Assembly: GCA_024635735.1 (NCBI GenBank)
Contig: JAGXII010000081.1
Location: forward strand, 1 to 5,548
Reading direction: 5' to 3'
DNA length: 5,548 nucleotides
Source: Christiangramia sp.
GTDB lineage: Bacteria; Bacteroidota; Bacteroidia; Flavobacteriales; Flavobacteriaceae
The stretch's first letter is position 1. Each line of letters starts with the position of its first letter. Below the pieces are notes generated by a model. The model did no database searches, was not told the origin of the DNA, and was given only the letters and a program-made list of their open reading frames with translations. Below, in pieces: positions 1 through 5,548 of this stretch. The position numbers were made by a program, and so were the translations under genes.

Positions 1-2500
1 GCATGATGGCAGCCATTTGCCCGTAGATCTTGACGAATTGCTTAGCCTTGATCTTAAAATCGGCTTTGTCATCATCTTCCAGCTCCAGTTCAGTATTAAA
101 ACGATGGGCCGCTGCATCAATGATGGGACTCAATTTCTGAGCGTCTTCCTTTAAAAAGAATTTCTCACAGAAGAGTTCTACCTCTTCCTGTTCGTAAACT
201 CCAGTTTCATCCAAAGTTTCCTTTATTTCATGCAGCACATTGATGTCTGTAGCGCCACTTAAAGAAGTCGCCGTGTAGAACGGATCAAAGGAATTTTTGA
301 TATCATCGGTAGAGTTAAAGAAGTCCAGGATAAAAATATCTTCGGTCTTTTTGCCAAGCTTGTCTGCAGAACGGTTTAATCTTGATAAAGCCTGAACCGC
401 CATTACGCCCTGTAGCTTTTTATCTACATACATTGCAGTGAGTTTAGGCTGATCAAAACCGGTAAGGTATTTATTGGCAACTACCAGAATTCTGTAGTCA
501 TCGGTATCGAAATTATCTTTGGTATCTTTTTCTCCGAACCCGTTCATATCGGCTTCGGTATATTCAATTCCATCAACAGTTTTAGAACCGGAGAAGGCGA
601 TGAGGATCTTGAATGGATTTCCTCTTTGTTCCAGGATCCTGCTTAAAGCCTTGTAATATCTAATGGCAGAAACGATACTTTGAGTCACCACCATGGCCTT
701 AGCTTTTCCCTTCAGCTTTTTCTTATTGACAATATTCGGAATGAAATGGTCCAGGATCACCTCGGCTTTGGTATCGATTGTTTGCTGATGGCTCTCTACA
801 TAAGCCTTTAATTTTTTCTGTGCTTTAATGCTGTCAAAAAGGGGATTTTCCTCAATAGATTTCTCTATTTCGTAATAGCTTTTATAAGTCGTGTAATTAG
901 CGAGTACGTCCAGGATAAAACCTTCCTCGATGGCCTGTTTCATAGAGTATAAATGAAATGGCCTGAATGAACCATCTTCCTGTTTTACTCCGAACTTTTC
1001 TAAAGTATTATTCTTTGGCGTTGCCGTAAAAGCTAAATAAGAGGCATTTCCGCGCATCTTCCTTGCCTGCATGGCCTTGATGATCTTATCCTGTACATCT
1101 TCCTCTTCGTCTTCTTCCTGTGCCTGCTGACCCATGGACTGATTCATCTTATCGTGAGCGGAACCGCTTTGAGAACTATGCGCTTCATCGATAACCACCG
1201 CAAAACGTTTATCACTCAGGTCTGATATTCCGTCAATTATGAATGGAAACTTCTGGATGGTAGTAATAATGATCTTTTTTCCGTTTTCCAGGCTTTCTCT
1301 TAATTCTCTGGAAGAATAAGCCGGAGCCACAATATTTTTAACTTCGGAAAAATCCTTGATATTATCCCTAATCTGCTTATCCAGTAATCGCCTATCGGTT
1401 ACGACTATGACAGAATCAAATAAAGGTTTTTCCATTCCTTTACTGCCATGAATACCTTCAACCTGTGGATAGGTCTCAATAAGCTGAAATGCAGCCCAGG
1501 TAATGGAATTTGATTTTCCGGAACCTGCCGAATGCTGAATAAGATAGGTTTGCCCTACTCCATTCCTGCCGGCGTGGTCTATAATTTCCCGTACCACATC
1601 CATTTGATGATATCGAGGGAAGAACAAAGTTCTTGTATTTATAGGATCTTTAGCCTTCCCATCCAGTCTTACAAAATGCTGAATTAGATTCGCCAGGCTT
1701 TTTCGTGTAAGTACTTCTTCCCAGAGATATGCTGTTTTATGTCCATCAGGATTTACCGGATTTCCTTTCCCGTTATCATCCCCTTTGTTGAAAGGAAGAA
1801 AGAAAGTATTACCACCATTTAACTTCGTGGTCATATACACCTCATCGGTATCTACCGCGAAATGCACCAGGCAGCGTCCAAAATTGAGCAGCGTTTGGCG
1901 AACATCCCTATCGTACTTATACTGTTTTTGCGCATGTACTTTCGCATTCTGCCCGGTCCAGTGATTCTTAAGTTCTGCGGTGATAACAGGTAGCCCGTTA
2001 ATAAAAATGACCATATCGATCTCCTCCCGGGGATTATCTACAGAATATCTCAATTGACGGGTCGCGCTGAACTGGTTATTCCCAAAAAGCTTTTTTACCC
2101 GGTCGCTGCTACTTGCTAAGGGTGCCTGATAAAATAAGGTGAAGTGCGCATCATCTACCGCCAAACCTTTTTTAAGCAACTGAAGCACGCCGTACTTTTT
2201 GATCATCCTGTCCAGGCGTTCCAGGATCTTTAATTTCCAGTCACCATGCCTTTGCAGCTTCTCCAACTCTTCTTTCTGAGTTTCTTCCAGAAAGCTCCAG
2301 AATCTTCTTTTATCGATGGCATATTTAGCATCAAAATCATCGGGATCACCTATATAATAACCATTGCCCGACAAATACTGCTCAGATTCCTCAGCGATAT
2401 TCGCATCGGGATCCTGTTCTTTGATCTTCTCGATAGTAGTACCGGAAAGTGTTTCCTGGATAGCGGCTTCTAAGGCTTGTTCGTTGGTTTTGGTTGGCAT
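1..2500 (-). CDS. hsdR: Type I restriction endonuclease subunit R (3' end beyond window)
   Basis: This is the motor and nuclease subunit of a type I restriction-modification enzyme. It uses ATP to pull in unmethylated DNA and then cuts it at a distance. The reading frame is open for 833 codons and leaves the window without a stop; related HsdR proteins are roughly 950-1050 residues, so the C-terminal HsdM-binding part is missing. The N-terminal nuclease core shows D162, E176 and K178 (AELK), the PD-(D/E)XK pattern. Helicase motifs follow in order: Walker A HSAGSGKS at 323-330, DEAH at 438-441, FTATP at 491-495, LTGFDQPKL at 679-687 and QALSRLNR at 703-710. The ATG at 2500 is favoured because an in-frame TAA lies 15 bases upstream. 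An acidic run (EEDEEED, 462-468) follows the DEAH box. All catalytic residues seen are intact. The gene is set apart from hsdS by about 2.1 kb carrying two other genes. Seen: motifs and open frame. Known: family role. Confidence 0.96.
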   Translation of the reverse strand, partial: MPTKTNEQALEAAIQETLSGTTIEKIKEQDPDANIAEESEQYLSGNGYYIGDPDDFDAKYAIDKRRFWSFLEETQKEELEKLQRHGDWKLKILERLDRMIKKYGVLQLLKKGLAVDDAHFTLFYQAPLASSSDRVKKLFGNNQFSATRQLRYSVDNPREEIDMVIFINGLPVITAELKNHWTGQNAKVHAQKQYKYDRDVRQTLLNFGRCLVHFAVDTDEVYMTTKLNGGNTFFLPFNKGDDNGKGNPVNPDGHKTAYLWEEVLTRKSLANLIQHFVRLDGKAKDPINTRTLFFPRYHQMDVVREIIDHAGRNGVGQTYLIQHSAGSGKSNSITWAAFQLIETYPQVEGIHGSKGMEKPLFDSVIVVTDRRLLDKQIRDNIKDFSEVKNIVAPAYSSRELRESLENGKKIIITTIQKFPFIIDGISDLSDKRFAVVIDEAHSSQSGSAHDKMNQSMGQQAQEEDEEEDVQDKIIKAMQARKMRGNASYLAFTATPKNNTLEKFGVKQEDGSFRPFHLYSMKQAIEEGFILDVLANYTTYKSYYEIEKSIEENPLFDSIKAQKKLKAYVESHQQTIDTKAEVILDHFIPNIVNKKKLKGKAKAMVVTQSIVSAIRYYKALSRILEQRGNPFKILIAFSGSKTVDGIEYTEADMNGFGEKDTKDNFDTDDYRILVVANKYLTGFDQPKLTAMYVDKKLQGVMAVQALSRLNRSADKLGKKTEDIFILDFFNSTDDIKNSFDPFYTATSLSGATDINVLHEIKETLDETGVYEQEEVELFCEKFFLKEDAQKLSPIIDAAAHRFNTELELEDDDKADFKIKAKQFVKIYGQMAAIM

Positions 2501-2574
2501 ATGTTGGTATGATTATTTAGTAGGCACAGTCATAAAGACTTTAAAATATTAAAAAGTATAATAAAGCGTATGAC

Positions 2575-2604
2575 TATTTTACTTTTCATCAAAAAAGTAA
2601 AATA
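2575..2604. repeat. Perfect 12-bp inverted repeat (stem-loop)
   Basis: TATTTTACTTTT at 2575-2586 pairs perfectly with AAAAGTAAAATA at 2593-2604 across a 6-base loop (CATCAA). Only two of the twelve pairs are not A-T pairs in total composition terms beyond the central C-G, so the stem is long but weak. No T-run follows it on either strand, so it is not a standard intrinsic terminator. It lies between the PIN gene and hsdR and could lower read-through, protect an mRNA end, or be part of a dispersed repeat. Its function is unknown. Confidence 0.7.
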
Positions 2605-2633
2605 AGACTTAGATTTCAAGAATGTTTTGAAAT

Positions 2634-2653
2634 TTTCCGAATTCGAGTCAAAT
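2634..2653. repeat. 20-bp direct repeat, copy 1
   Basis: The sequence TTTCCGAATTCGAGTCAAAT occurs here and again, identically, at 2743-2762. It contains the 8-bp palindrome CGAATTCG. The two copies are 109 bp apart, which is not a multiple of three, so the repeat is conserved as DNA and not as a peptide unit. It is probably a remnant of a duplicated or dispersed element. Confidence 0.8.
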
Positions 2654-2742
2654 AAAAACTCCTTGATTTTAAAGGGATTGAAGAGTTTTAGGGTTCTTTG
2701 ATCAATTAAAAAGATTATACCCGGCAGCTGGTTAAAATACGG

Positions 2743-2762
2743 TTTCCGAATTCGAGTCAAAT
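2743..2762. repeat. 20-bp direct repeat, copy 2
   Basis: This is an exact second copy of the 20-mer at 2634-2653, again with the palindrome CGAATTCG. The flanks differ (AAAAAC follows copy 1, TAGGAA follows copy 2), so the identity ends sharply at the repeat edge on that side. Confidence 0.8.
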
Positions 2763-2785
2763 TAGGAAGTAGCATTAATAGAGGG

Positions 2786-2797
2786 ATTCGGGTCAAA
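2786..2797. repeat. Degenerate third copy of the direct repeat
   Basis: ATTCGGGTCAAA matches 11 of 12 bases of the repeat core ATTCGAGTCAAA seen at 2641-2652 and 2750-2761. It lies 36 bp beyond the matching part of copy 2. Being short, it could be chance, but its place beside the two exact copies makes a decayed repeat more likely. Confidence 0.45.
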
Positions 2798-2870
2798 CAA
2801 ATTATCTCCAAAAGTGAAAATTGTAAATGATCCTTCTCTTGTAAGCTGTCCTTTGTTAAACTGTACATTT

Positions 2871-3443
2871 TTAGCTGAATTTTAAATCGATTCCTTTATA
2901 AATTTCCAGCATTTCTGGAAGGTTAATCACTGGAATATCCAATTGACGGCATATAAAAGGTATTTTTTTGATCACCTTATTATCGTTGGCAGTTTCAGTT
3001 TCTTCGGTTACCACATATACGGGTTCATCAGGCTTGGATATACTATGGTTGAGGGCGTAAATAATGAGTTTAGCATCTGCCGATTCTTCCCATCTGCGTT
3101 TTTCTGCTTCATATTGCGCTTCGCTCAATTTCTTTTTCTGTACCGTCACCGTAAATTGGCTATTGAGCATATTTAAAAACTTGCGTGGAGATGGAGGAAG
3201 AATAGAAACGGTTTTTACCGGTATTTTATGAGTTTTACAAAATGATTTATCTTCTAAGAAATCCAGTGTGGATATTACAATACCCTTAGATTGATACTTG
3301 CATTCCATTAATACTTCATCCAGAATTATTATTTCTCGCGCTTCAATTTTAGACTTTATAAAAGTGTAGGCGCCAGCAGGGTCGAAAGGAGCAAAATTCC
3401 GAACAAAAGAAACCAGGGAACTTGTATCGATCACCACCTTCAT
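2871..3443 (-). CDS. PIN-domain protein of DUF4411 type, putative ribonuclease
   Basis: This 190-residue protein is probably a metal-dependent ribonuclease of the PIN fold, a fold common in toxins of toxin-antitoxin pairs. The start opens directly into the first PIN strand (KVVIDTSSLV), giving acidic residue D6. E43 (in LDEVLMECK) and D123 (in ESADAKLIIYAL) fit the next acidic positions, and VYVVTEETE (142-150) with D154 supply the last acidic patch. The C-terminal stretch KIPFICRQLDIPVINLPEML (160-179) resembles the end of DUF4411 proteins. A basic, probably helical insertion rich in K, E and R (102-120) precedes D123. The ATG shares one base with the stop of the upstream peptidase gene (TAATG), so the two are very likely translated together. 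DUF4411 proteins are known neighbours of ImmA/IrrE peptidases, which supports the assignment. Family placement is by eye. RNA cleavage, its target and toxicity are inferred. No signal peptide or membrane segment is visible, so it should be cytoplasmic. Confidence 0.87.
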   Translation of the reverse strand: MKVVIDTSSLVSFVRNFAPFDPAGAYTFIKSKIEAREIIILDEVLMECKYQSKGIVISTLDFLEDKSFCKTHKIPVKTVSILPPSPRKFLNMLNSQFTVTVQKKKLSEAQYEAEKRRWEESADAKLIIYALNHSISKPDEPVYVVTEETETANDNKVIKKIPFICRQLDIPVINLPEMLEIYKGIDLKFS

Positions 3444-4597
3444 TAAATATATTTTTCGAGTTTCCCCGGTTTAATATTTAATTTTCGGCATACTTCATAT
3501 TCATTTATAACCCCTTCGTGAAAAGCATTTTGGATGGTTTCCACATACAAAGGAGATTTGAGTGGCTTAGGGGCTCCCCCTCCAATTTTCCTTCCTTGGA
3601 CTTTTAATAGTTCCATCTGCAAACGCTCTTTCTCCTTTTTCCTCGAAATAGCTTCAATAATGGTGGTTTTGGCGTTTTTATATGCGGGATAGCTTATTTT
3701 TTTCAGAAAAAGCAAGCGTGTAAAGATAGCCAGGCTACTAAGGTGTGTACTTTTAGAGATACGACGAATCTTATCGTTATGATAATCGTTATCCACATTA
3801 GCCGCTTCAATTTCATCTAGATGCTCTGCATAAGGACCAGCTAAAAAACAGAAAGCAAATTCATTGCACCAGGTTTCTATTTCAGATAAACCTTTTTGAG
3901 CCAGCACCCCATAATCCAACTCCTCAACTTCTTCTTCATTAAGCAGATAATGTCCCAATTCGTGAGCCAGCGTAAAAAGTTCCCGACTCATGGAACTTTG
4001 ATTACGCTTAAGGACAATGGTGTTAGGTTTTAAAAAGAAACCATCTATGTTGACTGTTTCTTTTTTGTTCCAGGTTTCCACAAATTCAAACACCAGGATA
4101 TTATAATCTGCCAGCTTTTTTATCAGGCTTTTTAAAAAATCCCTTTTATCTTTTTTGAATTTGGGATATAAATAACTTCGGATTTTAAAGGCTACTTCCC
4201 GGGGGTTCTGATCTAAGTTGAAAACTTCTATTTTACGGGAATAGTCCATTTCACTTAGTGTGGCCATTGCTGTAATGGAATGTTTAAGGTCTTCGAATTC
4301 GTTTACACGCTTTCTCGATTCCAGGTTTAGTTCGGTATGGAATTCCTGTTTTCTAAAAAAAATGCTGGCATCTGGAGTACTCACCGGCGGCGAAGGGTCC
4401 AAATAATAATTGATGCCCTTATTAAAAACCTTATCGATTTTTTTTAGATCGCTTAGTTTTATCTGCTCCTTCAAAACAGCTTCCTTTTCAACAGGGGTTT
4501 TTAAACCTTCAGAAATAATTTCGCATAGTTGTTCGCCAGTCATGCCATATAACTGCAACAAATGCTTTAAACGGGCTATATTTTGTTCTACTTTCAA
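3443..4597 (-). CDS. ImmA/IrrE-family zinc metallopeptidase with N-terminal HTH-like region
   Basis: This 384-residue cytoplasmic protein belongs to the ImmA/IrrE (COG2856) family. Studied members cut a repressor: ImmA cleaves ImmR in ICEBs1 and IrrE cleaves DdrO in Deinococcus. The zinc site is clear, with LAHELGHYLL giving HELGH at 212-216, followed by ETWCNEFAFCFLAGP (241-255), which carries the expected third-ligand helix. Residues about 5-66 (RLKHLLQLYGMTGEQL, then IKLSDLKKIDKVFNKGINYYL) resemble a divergent Xre-type helix-turn-helix as found in longer family members. The last 35 residues look like the family's small C-terminal helical tail. The start is TTG; an in-frame TAA lies 18 bases upstream and the next in-frame ATG (codon 19) would cut into the helix-turn-helix. 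An out-of-frame ATG at 4612 gives a five-codon frame whose TGA overlaps this TTG. The stop overlaps the PIN gene start. Likely role: sensing or antitoxin partner of the PIN protein (inference); its substrate is unknown. Confidence 0.93.
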   Translation of the reverse strand: MKVEQNIARLKHLLQLYGMTGEQLCEIISEGLKTPVEKEAVLKEQIKLSDLKKIDKVFNKGINYYLDPSPPVSTPDASIFFRKQEFHTELNLESRKRVNEFEDLKHSITAMATLSEMDYSRKIEVFNLDQNPREVAFKIRSYLYPKFKKDKRDFLKSLIKKLADYNILVFEFVETWNKKETVNIDGFFLKPNTIVLKRNQSSMSRELFTLAHELGHYLLNEEEVEELDYGVLAQKGLSEIETWCNEFAFCFLAGPYAEHLDEIEAANVDNDYHNDKIRRISKSTHLSSLAIFTRLLFLKKISYPAYKNAKTTIIEAISRKKEKERLQMELLKVQGRKIGGGAPKPLKSPLYVETIQNAFHEGVINEYEVCRKLNIKPGKLEKYI

Positions 4598-4644
4598 GAA
4601 AATAATTTCATTTTATTCACGAATTTACGAAGATTCCCTCATTT
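4598..4644. other. Short gap between hsdS and the peptidase gene
   Basis: Only 47 bases separate the hsdS stop from the peptidase TTG. They are AT-rich and show no stem-loop with a T-run, no Shine-Dalgarno sequence and no clear promoter. The peptidase gene is therefore most simply read from the hsdS transcript, placing the peptidase-PIN pair inside the restriction operon. Confidence 0.55.
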
Positions 4645-5548
4645 CTAACTCACCTTTATCTTCCCCGTCACCGCCGCGTCTATTAAACTGCTTTTGTATT
4701 CCTTCAATTTTTCGATTTGCTTTAGATTGAGATTGATAGATTTTTCCAACTTAGTCGATTCTTCTTTAATATATCGCACTATCATTTTTTGGGTATTATA
4801 GTCACTGTGTACTATAAAAAGGTTACTTAAATCCGCACTATTGATAGCTGGGTAACTCATACCCTTAGAATTAATAGTTACTTGATCAGTAAATGAATTA
4901 CTCTTAACTAAAAATGCTAAATATTCTGGATAAACAAATGACTTAGGTTGAAGTACTGCAAAACCAGTAGAATATATATATGCAGATTTAACTTCATCAA
5001 CAAAATCGATCGCTTTCAAATAGGTTCTTACTGTACTTATTACCGTATCTCCAGTTTTAACAATTCGTCGAGCTCTGGATGGAGCAGACTTAAACTTATA
5101 AGTTTCAGTTACTGTTATACCTTTTTCAAAAGTTACACTCCCAATATCAACATATTGAAATTCATAATTTTTAGATGTTGTCTCCGGCAGTGTATTCAGA
5201 TTAATTCTACAAATATTCTTCAGTCGTTTCACCTCCCAATTCTCCGGGATCTCCCCGATCCATTCCACGCCACTATCTTTCATTTTAACATCCTGCCTCT
5301 CGACTCCGCTCGAGGTGACGCCTTTGGTCACCGCGTTTTGAATGATGATCTGCTTGCGCTCTGTTAAAAGCTCGATAAGCTTTTGTTTTTGCGCGATGGC
5401 TGCATCGATCTTGCCGCATTTTTCATCCAGGAAACTGGCGATGGCGGTTTGTTCTTTTTTAGGAGGGAAAGGAAATCTGAATCTGCGAAAATCTCTGTAG
5501 TCGATATTTTGTCTTAAACCAGATCCTAAACCGTATATAACCTTGTTA
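4645..5548 (-). CDS. hsdS: Type I restriction enzyme specificity subunit S (5' end beyond window)
   Basis: HsdS recognises the split DNA target and holds HsdM and HsdR in the complex. The window shows its last 300 codons (from 5547). They begin at the end of the first target-recognition domain (YGLGSGLRQNIDYRDF, 5-20), continue through the central coiled coil (about 30-75, ending LLTERKQIIIQNAVTKG), then the start of the second half (MKDSGVEWIGEIPENWEV, 89-106), the second recognition domain (about 107-245, with GDTVISTVRTYL at 166-177 and MSYPAINSADL at 230-240), and the distal coiled coil (LKEYKSSLIDAAVTGKI, 281-297), which mirrors the central one. A GTG at 5331 is only an internal valine and not a start, because the frame is open upstream and matches HsdS. 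The second recognition domain is AT-rich (about 27-28% G+C in two 60-base samples) beside the central region (about 43-45%), the usual sign of domain exchange. The linker carries an extra VTSSGVER (77-84) encoded by a palindromic repeat. Confidence 0.96.
   Translation of the reverse strand, partial: NKVIYGLGSGLRQNIDYRDFRRFRFPFPPKKEQTAIASFLDEKCGKIDAAIAQKQKLIELLTERKQIIIQNAVTKGVTSSGVERQDVKMKDSGVEWIGEIPENWEVKRLKNICRINLNTLPETTSKNYEFQYVDIGSVTFEKGITVTETYKFKSAPSRARRIVKTGDTVISTVRTYLKAIDFVDEVKSAYIYSTGFAVLQPKSFVYPEYLAFLVKSNSFTDQVTINSKGMSYPAINSADLSNLFIVHSDYNTQKMIVRYIKEESTKLEKSINLNLKQIEKLKEYKSSLIDAAVTGKIKVS
5296..5319. repeat. Palindromic repeat-like sequence inside the hsdS linker
   Basis: The core CTCGACTCCGCTCGAG at 5299-5314 is an imperfect palindrome: CTCGA pairs with TCGAG around six bases. 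The 24 bases match exactly eight hsdS codons, VTSSGVER. The outer GGTGAC at 5314-5319 also pairs with GTCACC at 5327-5332. From memory, this kind of sequence (a tract around CTCGAnnnCGCTCGAG) is a frequent intergenic repeat in flavobacterial genomes; that identity needs a genome-wide count. Typical HsdS proteins run from AVTKG to VKMKDSG with about four residues between them; here there are ten. Confidence 0.55.

Larger units (their letters stand above)
2501..2870. other. AT-rich intergenic region with repeats, before hsdR
   Basis: About 370 bp separate the PIN gene stop from the hsdR start. I see no convincing gene. The stretch is AT-rich (14 G+C in the 60 bases 2521-2580) and holds two copies of a 20-bp direct repeat, a degenerate third copy, a perfect 12-bp inverted repeat at 2575-2604 and a weaker 7-bp stem (AAAACTC at 2655-2661 with GAGTTTT at 2683-2689). 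A minus-strand frame of 112 codons (2868-2530) starts 2 bp after the PIN stop, but its sequence resembles no family I know, and the direct repeat is read in two different frames, so I do not call it a gene. I found no clean Bacteroidota promoter (TTTG, about 20 bases, TAnnTTTG). The length of the gap still suggests that hsdR may have its own promoter here. Confidence 0.6.

Noticed and set aside
2246..2552. Two plus-strand frames opposite the start of hsdR
   Set aside because: They are antisense to the conserved N-terminal region of HsdR and show no protein-like features.
2575..2604. Intrinsic transcription terminator
   Set aside because: The stem is strong in length but almost all A-T, and no T-run follows on either strand.
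2634..2797. Short CRISPR array
   Set aside because: Only two exact copies and one partial copy exist, with unequal spacing (109 and 36 bp), and there are no cas genes in the window.
2530..2868. Minus-strand 112-codon open frame starting 2 bp after the PIN gene stop
   Set aside because: It is AT-rich, rich in L, F, I and K without a recognisable domain, and spans DNA repeats that are read as NLTRIRK in one copy and FDSNSEN in the other because the copies are out of frame with each other. It is more likely non-coding.
2943..3176. Plus-strand frame opposite the PIN gene
   Set aside because: It is antisense to the conserved PIN C-terminal half and has no recognisable domain.
4645..5331. A separate 228-codon gene starting at GTG 5331
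   Set aside because: The same frame is open to the window edge and the upstream residues are typical HsdS sequence (end of the first recognition domain and central coiled coil), so this GTG is an internal valine codon.
4410..5367. Plus-strand frames opposite the peptidase N-terminus and hsdS
   Set aside because: They are rich in F, S, I and C, as expected for the complement of AT-rich coding DNA, and overlap well-supported genes.

Overview
The window looks like part of a defence locus from a Bacteroidota genome, most likely a member of the Flavobacteriia. This inference rests on moderate AT-richness, no Shine-Dalgarno sequences before the genes, and the character of the encoded proteins. I saw no rRNA, tRNA or other taxonomic marker. 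All four genes lie on the minus strand, so transcription runs from position 5548 towards position 1.

In transcription order the layout is as follows. (1) The 3' 300 codons of a type I restriction-modification specificity gene, hsdS (5548-4645), cut by the window edge. (2) A 47-bp gap. (3) An ImmA/IrrE-family zinc metallopeptidase with an N-terminal helix-turn-helix-like region (4597-3443). (4) A PIN-domain ribonuclease-like protein of the DUF4411 type (3443-2871), whose ATG overlaps the peptidase stop codon as TAATG. (5) An AT-rich stretch of about 370 bp without a convincing gene (2870-2501), holding a 20-bp direct repeat, a degenerate third copy and a perfect 12-bp stem-loop. (6) The first 833 codons of the type I restriction subunit, hsdR (2500-1), cut by the other window edge. 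The methylase gene hsdM is not in view and is expected beyond 5548.

HsdS gives DNA sequence specificity to the complex. HsdR supplies the translocating helicase and the nuclease. The peptidase-PIN pair sits as a passenger module between them, in the position where some other type I loci carry a back-up toxin such as the anticodon nuclease PrrC. A plausible but unproven reading is that the pair is a toxin-antitoxin-like or abortive-infection module tied to the restriction system.

The other notable feature is a short palindromic sequence inside hsdS. It codes exactly for an extra VTSSGVER stretch in the linker between the central coiled coil and the second target-recognition domain. It looks like a genomic dispersed repeat that has been taken into the reading frame.
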